Source: Thuidium tamariscinum (taxonomy: Eukaryota; Streptophyta; Bryopsida; Hypnales; Thuidiaceae). Taken from it: a stretch of DNA of 64,000 nucleotides. Location of the stretch: positions 45,680,821 through 45,744,820 of the forward strand of contig OX344750.2 in the NCBI GenBank assembly GCA_947034885.2. The letters run 5' to 3'. Positions 35,479 to 47,197 of the stretch are shown here, piece after piece. The notes beneath the pieces were generated by a model. The model saw nothing but the letters and a program-made list of their open reading frames with translations. It searched no databases and was not told where the DNA came from. A program made the position numbers and the translations under genes. Position 1 is the stretch's first letter. Each line of letters opens with the position of its first letter.

Positions 35479-35890
35479 TGGGGATCCATTCACGCGTGAG
35501 TTTTGACAAGTGTCTATTTGTTATATTGCCACTTGATAAAAAAAGGAAGGGACTTTGTTGATGTAGTTTATGAAAGTTGCTTGAGTGGCTTTCAATTTCT
35601 CTTTAGCCACCTAAAGACACTTTTCCTCATGGAAAATGGTGCTTTAGTGCATCAAAGTAAATAATCAAGTGATTGGAGGCAAGCACAGTCATGGGATAAG
35701 AAAGGTTTCATGGCATGCCAACTCTCTTGACTTAAACCCCATTGAAAACCTATAGAAGATTGCAAAAGACATTGTTCTTAAGGAGGAGCTATTGCAAAAC
35801 AAAGAAGAATTTGTTAACACCATTGAAAGGGCATGGGAAAAGGTGTCTTGAGCCCTTAAACGCCACGGCGGACATTTTTGTGTCTCATGG
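35479..35890 (+). pseudogene. Broken Tc1-type transposase (DDE family)
   Basis: The catalytic half of a Tc1/mariner-superfamily transposase is visible. One frame from 35479 has WGSIHA (the strand around the W-G-C motif). About 50 codons later, at 35629, it has MENGALVHQSK, matching the family's MQDGAPxHxSK block; the catalytic Asp is replaced by Asn. A second frame from 35711 has W-HANSLDLNPIENL, the SPDLNPIENLW signature holding the third acidic residue. It continues with KIAKDIVLKEEL and EFVNTIERAWEKVS. Spacing between the second and third acidic positions is close to the 34 residues of Tc1 (DD34E). At least one frameshift and several stops make it non-functional. No terminal repeats were found. 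Plant mariners normally use a different signature (DD39D). Confidence 0.6.
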
Positions 35891-38800
35891 ATGACAAAGA
35901 ATCTCTCCTTGTAGAATAGAAGTGCAACTATTCATCCTTGGTATTAGGGGTGGAAAGGGGAGATGTTCTACAATATTTTGACTTCCAATAAGTATATTTG
36001 GCTTATTCAAAGCAGATGATGTTACACAATATCAAAATGCATGGTTTCTACGGCCACCAATCCATCCTTAAGGATTAGAGATGATTGAAGTTCTCCTTGC
36101 TAGCATGCCTAACCACATGAAGGCCATAATCAAAGCTAATGGTGGTAGTACTAGATGGTACATGATAGTTTCTCAAAAAAATGCTATATTTATATGTAAT
36201 TAAAAAAAATTAAATACCTAAAAGATAAAGTAAAATAATCTTTCTTGTTTTTCCAATGCACTAGAAACACCCAAAAAAATGCCAAAAAACTTGGATGAAA
36301 TCGCCAAACAACTTTAAATTAAAAAAATATATTAGATGAAATCACCTAATTGTGGATGAATACGATACTATCCATCCAATAAGTGAATGAATGTTGTAAT
36401 TTGGAGCACCACTAAGACATTTTATATCGCCACTATGGCACTTCTTCAAAAATGAAAAAAAGAAGCTCTGTTTCTGTAGATTGACTGCTGTGGATGTAAA
36501 CCTCTTGGTGGGTACTGTACAGTACACCACAGACTGCTGCCCAACCTTGTGATTAATACAATGAGTTTGCAGCTGCACTCCTGCTTATCATGGAAGTAGC
36601 AAGCCCTTGCACTAGCTTGGAGCCCCGCTTGTGGCCACAGACTGCAAACTCCCCACCATTGAATTGGAAGCAGCATGAAGTTCATCAAAGAACTTGGCAA
36701 TCCAAATGGTGTGCCTGTGGTGGTGGTGATGGCAGTTGTTGAGTCGAGGACTGTCAGTCAGACTTCAATCCAAATCATTCCATGTTCATGCGTGAGAATG
36801 CACTGATGCAGGTGGGATCCTGAATCAGGCTCACATGAGCTCGTCACTTACTTAAGCTTGAATAATTTGGACAATTGGAAGTTCTCTGCTGCAACCCACT
36901 TCAAATGTTGTGGAATCCAAACTCTTGGCATGGCATGAACAAACCATTTCCTCACAGACTCAGCTCTCCAGGGAGTGGAGTGGAGGGGAGGGCAACTCCC
37001 AACTGTGCACTCCATCTTGTTGAGGATATTGATATCAAATGCAGAATTGCTTCATCATAATTGGCAATATTTTTTTTTTAATCTTGGAGAGGTTGTGAAT
37101 GGTTTGTGATTTGGATTTGGGAGACTGCTGGCTGGCACTTGCAAGGGTCATGAGAGAATGGTCTCCAGTTTACTCTTTGGAGACAACCCAACCCTGGAGT
37201 GTAGGAGGGATCTCAATCCTAATTGACAATTTGATTATAATCACTCACCTTCCTTTGCTGAATACAAAGCAGTTGAAAAATGGAGCTTCATGGATTCAGA
37301 GAAACTATGACTACGACTATGACCCAGTGAGAGGCTGTAGTCTAAAATTTGGCAAATCACCTGGAGCTTCCCAAAAGAATTCAAAAGGGAATTTTTGTAA
37401 ACTTGGTTTTGCAACTTTAGAGGTTCAGTTTGGAAGGCGTACAGATACTGTTCTATCTGCTATGCTATGATGAAGGTTTGGCTCCAACGTTTCTATTTGT
37501 TAAATTGTAACAACTGCCTGCTGTTTTTGATTCTGAGTGGGTACATGACTTATATTACACGATCTCCCTTGCTGATCGAAAGACAGATAATTAATTAACA
37601 TCCGAAGATCAGCTGCATGATGGACTGTTTAAGGAAGATGGTGTGAGACTGCGTCGCCATCCTGAAAGACTCCCCAGTCTCACCCCCATTTCCGTCATGA
37701 TTTGGACCAGCCCCTCTTCTCACATGTCTGGCTCACGTGCCTTGTGCCTCCCACGTGACAATGACGCCCCACAAAATTCGACTGACTGCAGGCTCAATGT
37801 AAACCCTCGTTTTTGGCATTGCATTTCACATCTCATTAATTATGTTACCACTGCTACGTGATGGGTGTCTGAAAGTCAAATAAGTGAGGACCATTTGCAA
37901 CTATGGTGACCCATTTTTCTATTTGTTTTGGACACAAATGAAATCAGGAATGGTGACTTTTTTTTGGTGGGTGGCTCTATGAGGTTGACAAGTATTAATC
38001 ATGGTTACAGTCAAGAGGGGCGCATCAGGAACTTCAAGGTATGTGACTGGTACCATGATGGTGCATTGAGATGCAATCAAGTAAATTTGGTGTCAACCCT
38101 TATATCAACTGAGTATCAAGAAAATGACACCTATATTGTCAAAATGCAGCCTTTGGTGTCAAAATAGCACCGAAATAGTCTCGCCCAACTTTTCTGATGG
38201 GCAGTTCATCAGGCCATGTCTGTTGAAATTGGTCCAGAGACTTGGAAGGAAGTAAATTGACTTTCTAACTTTAAGAAAAAAATGTTTGGTTGATGTTGCA
38301 GTAGCTGCTTCAGTTGTATGCTCACCATCTGAATCATGAAAGCTTTTTCAAACACAAGCAAAAAGAAAATGCCTATTTTGTTTAAGGTAGTGCTGTGTGC
38401 ATATTCTTAACAGCAAGTTCAATCTGGCTAGTTCTAATTAATTAATAGATTGAACATGATAATAAGGAGCTGCTTAATGCACAATGTAGAATTAACTCAA
38501 TTGAATTAGGATGAGAATTTTGAAAATCTATCAATTGAACTTTGACTTTGATAATTTGTACATACAATTTCCAAGCTTTGTTATATTTGTTTTTCACTTG
38601 AGTTCAAGTAGCAATTTATTTGTAGAAGACAAGAAAAATAGACCTTACTAACACAAAATTGTAGATGTTTAAGAATTTTATGTGATGATTTGAATGATCC
38701 TATGTTAAATTGAAAATATTCATGACACTGTGCTTCATGGTCATCTAGAAACCTAGACTTGTGTATGTCCTAGTATTAAGAGCTTTGTTAGTAGTTCCAT

Positions 38801-41036
38801 GTCTCAATTCAAGAGGTCTTGTGCTAATACAATAGACATTGATGTTAATAATCTTTATTACAATGCTCTGATGCAATTAATTAGAGAAAGGTCAATAAAG
38901 TTGGATTTAAGTCATGGTCTTAGATGGACAATGCAGACATATTCCATTTCAATGAGAAACTTGTCTCTAAAATATACTGTGGGGACTAGAAACCCAATTC
39001 TTTTTCTTGAGAGGATTACCATATTCTTTCCGAAGAGGATCTTCTCATTAATTTGGTTGAATTGACATTTTTTTAAAACATAAAATTAATGAGTAATGAT
39101 CACATCTACTCATGGTAATGTTACTCTTTTGATAAATTGGTGATTTAAATAAAGGACTTTAATTAATATCCACTTGTATTGTTGGCTTTTGGTTACTCAT
39201 TCTTGGGAGCTATCCATGTCCAAAGCAAATAGTATGTTCCCCAAATGACAAAGTTTGTTGGCATTGTTCTTATTTCTATAGTATAAACAATATTCATTCA
39301 ATTGATGATGTAAATCCAAACATCTTTTTAGCTAGAAGTTCCATAAATCCACCATTTTAAAGTTAATTTGTAGTATTCAAGGGTTTGACTTTTTGAAATA
39401 TTTTTCTAGAACTTTTTCACATAAAACTAGAATGTCATTAAACCTAAGTTGTTTGATATTTTTTAGACCATCATTGAATTAGTTTTGGGATTTGAAGTTG
39501 GAATCATAGAATATTATAAATGCATTTAAATACTCCTTTACAACCTTAGCATTAGTACACTGAAAAAAGCAATATGTACCCTAATTATGTTAAAAAAATG
39601 CTTTTTAGAGCTTGGTTACTTTACATAGACTTCCTATTTTAGTCTCATAGTCTCTTCTATCATCATAATTATAGTATGAAGTAGAAACAACTAAAACCAT
39701 CATTCTTTCTAAAGTGCATAGGTTCTATTACTAAACTATTAAAACATATGTATTCTAATTAAAAAATAAAAAGAGATTTCAATACAATAAAGCATGCATC
39801 ATTTAGTTATTGAGTACAAAAGTTACAAGGGACTAAAGTTTCTTTGATGAATGTTCTAAAATTGTTCTTCAACAATTGATACATGTTGATTGGAATAACA
39901 AAAGTGAAAGTTGATGCTAACAATGTATTCATGTTGGCCTCATACTTGCCATGTTATCATCTAATCTACCTAAGGTGAAAATTTCAAATATACCAAAGAA
40001 ACAAGGCACCAAACTTTAAACATTTGTAATCCCCAAATCTCAAATGAACCTATCTTCTTGATATCCATGATTATAGTTTAAGGAAAAAGGAGCTCAAAAT
40101 CTTTGTTAGAATCTAAACAAACATATTTGCACATTGCCAAAGTGAGGCCCTAAGAATTGTAATGGAGTCATCTTATCATTCAATGGTCTAAAACCTAGGT
40201 TTGATTAATTGATTTGGATTCATGATTCAAGTTTTGAGCATCTAAAAAGTAGCAAAGTTTGTACAATTTAGCATCCTTAACAAAATTGATGTTTAACAAT
40301 TTGAATTTGTGAAATTTTAAAAGTATAACTTGTATTGAATTGGTCACTTAGATTCTAGATGGGCAACTCGAAAGTTTCAACTTCTCAAAATTCTACCATT
40401 TTGACCTCTATGACAATTTTCCAACTTTTGTGTTTCTTCAAAAAATACATAAAATAATCAAAATTGACATATGAAGACCATATAATTAATGCAAAAATTC
40501 CTATTTTCTATTGATACCTTAAATTACATTGTTTGTTTTATTTTGTTTGATGCATTGACATCTAAAAAATTATAAATTGTTTCGTGTCATTTTTGGTATT
40601 GTTGTCATGGTGTGGGCCATCTATTAGTTTAAGAATAGACATCTATTTATTTCCACATTAAATCTATAATTTTAGGTTAATTAACTCACATATTATTTAA
40701 TATTTATTTTATTCTAGATTTTACTTTATTTAAAAGACTAAAAGTTTGTACAAAGGCAATAGGAAGGAAAATAAATTATTATGATATGGAAAGAATAAGG
40801 TTGTGTTGAGTGAAAATCACGGAGAAAATATATTGATTTTTTATATTAATATAGTATTGAAGGTTGTGGTGAGGGTTGATATATTAAATAAAATACGTAT
40901 TTGATTTATCGATTTAGAAAATATGTACAAATACTACTATAGTCGGGAACCCAATGCTTTTCTAGATTGACTGCAAACTTTACAACATTGTTGAAAAGCT
41001 CTCAACACGAAAGGGTGCACGAATTTAATTTTAGGG
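35891..41036. other. Gene-free stretch with a GC-richer island
   Basis: No gene can be supported. About 36440-37960 is clearly richer in GC and has low repetitiveness. It includes a 123-codon open frame at 37099-37470 without a recognisable domain. The rest is AT-rich. Confidence 0.4.
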
Positions 41037-41800
41037 TGTTTGGACCTACAATGTGAAGGTTATTTGAATTCCAAAATTGAATTAAATTATCTTTTATTTT
41101 GAAAAAACCATAACTTCCTTATTATAAGTTCCAAAAGCCACAAAACAAAGACCTTGAACTATTTCATGCATAAAGCTTTCTATTTGTACTAAGATTGCAA
41201 CCTCTTACACTACAATAAATCCCTCACACTTTTTTGTGTATAAAAAAAATTGAATTTCAAAGTTTTCCAAATAAAAAAATTAGAAAATCATTTTAAGAAA
41301 AATTGTATATGGCAATGACACAAAGCACACTAGTCTATACCTTAAATTAGGTTGTTTATTTTTTTGTTTGACACACTTAGATATAACAAACCATAATATA
41401 TTTGGCAATGCTCTTGAAACCATTGGAGACTTCTTTGCAAAGAGTGATTTATGGACTTTGTTCTGTGGTGTTTGGGCCTATGGTGTAGAAGTTATTGAAT
41501 TTCAAATTTTTTATGAACTTGAAAATTGAGTTAAAATCATCTTTTGTTTTTGAAAAACCATAACTTTCACATTGTAGGCCAAAAGGCTACAAAGCAAAGC
41601 CCTTGCACTCCTTCATGCATACGCTTTCTATTTGTATTAAGAATGCAACATCTCACACTACAAGACAACCTTTGTACACTCCTTTGTGCACTATGAAAGA
41701 TATTGAATTTCAAATTTTTAAACAGATTAACAAATTAAAAAGTTATTTTCACTTTTTATTTTTGTTGTGGCAATGGCAAGGGGCACACTAAGTTAGTTGT
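41037..41800 (+). repeat. Tandem duplication, period about 431 bp
   Basis: GTGTTTGGACCTACAATGTG at 41037 recurs as GTGTTTGGGCCTATGGTGTA at 41468. The following blocks align throughout: AAAACCATAACTT, CAAAGCCCTTGCACT, CATGCATA-GCTTTCTATTTGTA and GGCAATG-CA-GGCACACTA. Sequence before 41037 (from about 40500) partly resembles the unit as well, so a third, older copy is possible. Confidence 0.55.
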
Positions 41801-42890
41801 AATGAAGTTGTCTAGTTGGGATTATGATTCTTTGCGATGGAGCAGGCCAAAAGTACTTCTAATTCACAAGAATTGCAATGGAGAAGCCATAGGTAGTCAA
41901 GCAAATGAGTCAAGCTCTATCTTAGGCCTCACATGCATCATACCAACACTTAGACCACCCATATGACAATTTTGTTAAAATGGCGGTATTCCATATGCCA
42001 TTTTTTAGACCGCATGGTTTGAACTCAAAACTGGCATTTAGGGGGGATATAGATTTTTGGACATTTAGGAATCATGTAGATTTTAAAAATTTGTGATTGA
42101 TTTTGGTTTCAAATTGTACAATCTAAAACATCTTAGACCAATATAGAATTCAAAAATCTATGACTCATATAAGTTTCAAAAATCTATGATAAATTTAGAT
42201 TTCAGACTATACGGTTTGACTTGTAAAAAGTGTCAAAGTAATGGAATTTTGCCATTTTAATGAAATTTGCCATCCATCTAAAACCACCCTCATTGTAAGA
42301 CTAGTAAGTGTATCTCCATTTGCGATTTAGAATTTCCAGCGAACCTTTTTAGTCACAACAATTACAAGGACTGCACCGCTTATAGAATTGTGTATTTCGT
42401 AGTGTAAATTGCCGACCTTTCCCATCTTCTGTAACTCCCAACCAATGGGAGTTCTTCATTTGGATTGCACTCCTTGAAACTTGGGGTGCAAGCAGGTCCT
42501 CGCAGGCGGGAGGTTTACCCTCTTAAGAAAAGCCTGTCCCGACTCCGGAGGTGATCATGGCCCCATGTTCAAACATCCCAGAAATACAAGCAGTAACACC
42601 CAAACAGAAAGAGACAATGAATCATTCACTCGAGGTTACTGGAGACTCATCAGTTAATTGAGTAATGCTCTTCGTGAGAGCTGGGGGGAGTCTCTCGAAC
42701 TCGACTCAACTCACACCGATCGAGTCCTGAACACAATATTTCCACCTTGAGCAGGCAGACAATCGAGAACTTTGTCCTTGCAATTACAAATTGAAACCCC
42801 AAAGCCCCAAAATCAGCTGACAAGCACGACTGAGCGAGTGGCTGTGTCAGTGCAGCACCGAGACAGACATCATGTATGCTTGTTTGTTTG

Positions 42891-42950
42891 TGGGTTGTTT
42901 GTTTATTTGTTTTTCTTTCCTGAAGCAGTTGAAACGGAATTCCATTTGCT
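42891..42950 (-). repeat. Retroelement 3'-tail-like segment
   Basis: The minus strand reads CAAATGGAATTCCGTTTC then AACTGCTTC and an A-rich AAACAAATAAACAAAC tail. It belongs to the five-copy motif described at 11755 and 17641. Confidence 0.5.
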
Positions 42951-43710
42951 CACAAGTGTTTGTTGAGCGTGGCAGGTCTGCCCGCCTCCAAACTCACCGC
43001 CAAAACCAAATCCCCTCTCTCCCTCCCTTCTCTCTCTCCCTCCTCCTCAGGGCGGGCCTCTTATTTTTGGGGTTTCCCAGTCCTGCCAAATGCAGGCTCT
43101 CTGAAGTTGTTTGCTGAGAATGTGTCAACTTCTGCACCCGCCTACCTTAGAACTGGAAAAACAGAACATGATTTGGTTGCCTTGCGCAGCAGGGGGAGCT
43201 GGTCATGATGCGTTGAAGTGGGGTTACCCATTTCAGTTCGCTTAGCTCCGGCCAATTTGGTTGTTCCGTTGCTGGGATTCATGTTCAGCTGCCACTTGCA
43301 ATCTGGAATAATTGGAAAAAGGGAGCAATACAATACTAGCACTCCCCCTACACACCAAAAAACCCACAAAAAACTGAAAAAAACGACAACGCAATACTAG
43401 CACTCGGACCCCACCCATCCCCCCCAAAACAAAAAGCAAAACATAAAAGCAATACAATACTAGCACTTGAGGCTTCGCAGGCGCAGGTGGGCTTCACCAA
43501 CTTCGCCCTGGGGACAGTCAGAGGATACCTTACCTTTCCGTGAGTGCATTGGAGGCAGCATCGTTCAAATTATTGGGTTGGAGGGCGGTGCAGATGTGTA
43601 CTTACAAGCAGGTATGCAGCTTTCTTGTAGCCGTCGAAGTATCGTTAAATCTGTTCCCAGCAATGACGGATCCATACTAGAAAAGAAAAAGAAAAAGATT
43701 CCGGCCTTTG

Positions 43711-43744
43711 CATTGGAATCCCGTTTCATTTGTTTCAAGAAAAA
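43711..43744 (+). repeat. Retroelement 3'-tail-like segment
   Basis: CATTGGAATCCCGTTTCATT then TGTTTCAAGAAAAAC lies on the plus strand, opposite in orientation to the copy at 42891. Confidence 0.45.
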
Positions 43745-44010
43745 CTTTACTAGAAAAGAAAACGATTGTCGACTGTCTGCTGGTCTTGGCTAAACACACT
43801 TCTTGGCTGTGAGAAACTATTTTCTGATTTGAACTTCGATGAGCAGTGGTTGTTTTATTTGTAGCTGATCGCTTTGCAAAAATGAAGCTGGAGTTCACAA
43901 TGACACACAATGATATTCAATGAGCCGAAAAGTGGCATGCCACCTCTTATCACATTAGTTCTCCCCCCTCTCTCAAGAAAATCATGGGCCCTTGATTTTC
44001 TTTCTTTTAA

Positions 44011-44930
44011 CCCCTAAAGGACTAAAGTCTTCTCGGGGGACACTTGGAATTTTGGGCAGGCTTGTGTGACCTGAATTTTTGCTATGATTTTTTGAAACTT
44101 TTTTTGAAGATAGGAAAACAAGTTAGCTTTCTAAAAATATAATTTTTATTTCAATTGGTGCTTGGAAGCAAAAGTTATGCCATTCTAAGTCCAAAAAGCA
44201 ATTCACTGGGCAGAAAAAAAAAAGCACAAAATTATTATTTTTTTTTTTTTTTTTTTTTTCTCAAAGATTATGTTTTGTTCTACATCTGAAGCTTTGGTTC
44301 ATTTTATTTGGACAAATAATGAGAAAGTTACGGACAATCTTGTATTTCGGGCAATTTAAGCACCTTCTTCAAAAAATAACTTATAGAATTCATTTTTGAA
44401 TGCAATTTTTCAAACTTTTCAAATTTTCTTTTTTGATAGGGTTTAGGATGTTTGCAAGAACAAGCTCACCTTTGGGATCATGGTTTTTCAATTACATCTT
44501 AAAGTTATTAACAGCTTAGTGTTTTGTTCAATCTTGGACCTACTTCTATTTAACAAATTTTTAATGAACGAAAATCAAGTAGTTTTTTTTAAAACTTTTT
44601 CCCCTAATTCTCAACTCAAATGTTCAACATAAAAATTTTTAACTTCATGGTCCATACTGCAAAAAAATTCAACAAATGGCAGTCAAAGTCATCTGAAATT
44701 GCAAGTTAGAGTTCAAAACCTTTTTTTTTCCAACTTTGAATGCTAATATTTTCCAATCCGTACGGTCAAACTTCATAAAATTTTTACCACATGATTTCAG
44801 ACAAGTAATTTACAAGATCCTACGGTTATATTTTCAGAAAATTGTTTTCTTTTGTTTTTTTGGGAAGAAGTAGCAAACATGGCAGTTTTGAGTGGTTTTC
44901 AAGCCAGAAAATGCCTCAGTCCTTTAGGGG
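44011..44930 (+). mobile_element. TTAA-family element, well-preserved ends
   Basis: A 920-bp element flanked by TTAA (44007-44010 and 44931-44934). The ends are CCCCTAAAGGACTAAAG and the complement of CCCCTAAAGGACTGAGG. The interior is AT-rich without open frames and includes a poly-T run near 44231. It is collinear, in reverse, with 47707-48607 (shared ATTTTGGGCAGG, GGTGC-TGG-A-CAAAAGTTATGCC). The constant TTAA and CCCC ends fit piggyBac- or Kolobok-type elements. Confidence 0.75.
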
Positions 44931-45062
44931 TTAAATGCTTCCCCTCCAAAAAATCTTAAACAATTGATCTTTGTGAGATTTAATCTGAGCCATTATAATA
45001 CGAATTCAAAATACTATACCAAATATGGATATTAATACTTGGATATAGATATGGGTATTTAA

Positions 45063-46155
45063 CCCCTACAGGACCAAGCTACGTTTTTTGGCAATATAGC
45101 AATTTTGGACTGCTCACCACAAATGGAGTGTTGTTTTTTTTCATTGAAATTTTCACAAAACTTATGCCCAAGGAGTCTCTTTAAGGCCCAACAATTTTCA
45201 TAACATTTGACTACGTAGTTAAGAAGTTATTGCATGATATGTCATAAGAGGATTTTCAGCTCCTGTACAAGACTGCGAGTTCCCAAACGCTGGGAACACA
45301 TTGGGAACTCTGGGAACGCGATGCTGATGTGGTCGAGCGACTGCCACGTCAGAAAATAATATTTTTTTATTAATTTTTATTAAAATTTTAAAATTTTAAA
45401 ATTAATTTTTTTTTTTTTTTAAATCATTTTTTTTCTCTTTAATACATTCTGAAGTTTTTTGGAAAAAAAAATTTTAATTTTTTTTTTCAAAACTCAAAAA
45501 TTCAGACCAGCAGGGTGCTGGTCTGTAGCAGTGAGAACAATTTCGGGGAACACCCCTGAAACGGTCTCCTGGGGGGGCCAAAAATCCTCTTATGGATTTC
45601 CTTTGAACTTTGGACAGCCTGGGCAGCTCAAAAAACTTCTTTAAAAATGACTTTTTGGAAAAATGAAAATTTGAAATTGGTTCTTTAAAATTTTGTGTAT
45701 GTGGGAAGCTTTGAATCATTCCATTTGGACTTATGAAGTGAAAGTTATGAGGAATTTTAGTTTGCGGGTAGGTATGGACTCTTCGAAAAATATACCTACC
45801 CACAAACTAAAATTCCCCATAACTTCTACTTCATAAGTCCAAATGGAATGATTCAAAGCTTCCCACTTACAAAAAATTTTAAAGAACCAATTTCAAATTT
45901 TCAATTTTCCAAAAAGTCATTTTTAAAGAAGTTTTTTGAGCTGCCCAGGCTGCCCAAAGTTCAAAGGAAATCACATATCATGCAATAACTTCTTAACTAC
46001 GTAGTCAATTGTTATGAAAATTGTTGGGCCTTAAAGCTACTCCTTGGGCGTAAGTTGTGTGAAAATTTCAATGAAAAAAAATTAAAAAAAACCATTCGTA
46101 GTGAGGTGCCCAAAATCGCTATGTTACCAAAAAACGTAGCTTGGTCCTTTAGGGG
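45063..46155. mobile_element. Palindromic (foldback) TTAA-family element
   Basis: Flanked by TTAA (45059-45062 and 46156-46159) with ends CCCCTACAGGACCAAGC and the complement of CCCCTAAAGGACCAAGC. After removing the MITE-A at 45243-45594, the left arm (about 370 bp) is the near-perfect complement of the right arm, and the turn lies near 45785-45800. The whole element is therefore one long hairpin. The arms correspond to one end of the ordinary family members (14757-15626). Confidence 0.85.
45243..45594. mobile_element. MITE-A element inside the foldback
   Basis: A 352-bp element with ends CATAAGAGGATTT on both sides in inverted orientation. It has the left block GAGTTCCCAAACGCTGGGAAC, CGACTGCCACGTC, an AT-rich core, a hairpin CAGACCAGCAGGGTGCTGG then TCTG (45503-45525), and CGGGGAACACCCCTGAAACG. 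It interrupts the left arm between GATATGT and GATTTCC. The intact right arm and the copy at 14757-15626 both preserve the joined sequence, so no target bases were duplicated. Confidence 0.85.
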
Positions 46156-46894
46156 TTAAATATTGCATACGGATATTTGAATATTGATTTTATATGGATA
46201 TGGATATGACATATATGTACTAAATATGAATACAACATATGAATGTGGCATACATTTTCATTATCCCTTACTGATTGTATGGAACCCTATCCTTTCAAAA
46301 TTATAAGAAGGTGTAGGGGTGAATGTAAAAATCAAATTTTATCAAATTTTAATATTAAAATTCTTACAATGAAATCTGAAATTTTAAAATTTTAGAGCCC
46401 ATTGTGACAAACTGTTACGATGGGCAATGGGCTCAAAACAAGCAAGCAATTACTGCCTAGTACACAATTGGTGAGACTTCAAAACTAGACAAATGTAACT
46501 GCATGCTGAAACACAATACGATGGTGAGATTCTTGCTGTCTTTTTCACTCAATCTTCCTTATTTGGTCACAAAATGTGTATTTGAAAAGTATTGTAAGTC
46601 TCATTTATATTAGTTGCAAGTAATCTAATGAAATATGTTTTGCTTTGCTTCTCAAGCAAGTTTCAAAACTCAATGAGCTCATAATCTATTTTCCAACCTT
46701 TGTATCTCTTGTACCTATAAAATGTGAATTGATAATTGTTCCAAAATTTGTAGCAAATCAATTTATTAAGTATAGTGGGAAGAATTCCATCAATTACTAA
46801 ATTACCTCTGATTATATTTGTTGAGGTAATGGACTAGCTATTGAATATGGATTTGCCTAGCAAAATGAAATCAATGTAAAGAGGCTCACCTTAA

Positions 46895-47157
46895 CCCCTA
46901 AAGGACCAGCATGTATTTTTTGGCCGTATAGAAATTTTGGGCAAGTACGTATGACTAGAAATTTGCATATTTTAAGATGAAGTTTTAATAGAAGGTGGGG
47001 ACAAGGAATATCTTCATGTGTACAAAATTTCATGACATTTGGAAATATGAGTAAAAAGTTATGGCTTAATATGTTACTTTTTTTTGTAACTGGGCAGTCC
47101 AGGCAGATAAAAAAATATCACTTTCTTCAAAAATAAAATTTGAAATTGATTTTCTAC

Positions 47158-47197
<40 letters not shown>

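Larger units (their letters stand above)
41801..44006. other. GC-richer stretch without an identifiable gene
   Basis: About 42300-43700 is GC-rich and CT-rich, with a pyrimidine block at 43010-43055, but no gene was recognised. Two oppositely oriented retroelement-tail-like segments lie at 42891 and 43711. Three direct repeats of AATACTAGCACT lie near 43332, 43393 and 43455. A 59-base segment at 43481-43539 is bordered by AG and GT like a small exon (frame AQVGFTNFALGTVRGYLTF), but nothing confirms it. Confidence 0.35.

Noticed and set aside
37099-37470. 123-codon open frame in a GC-richer island
   Set aside because: No recognisable domain or consistent neighbouring exons; its length is possible by chance in this composition.
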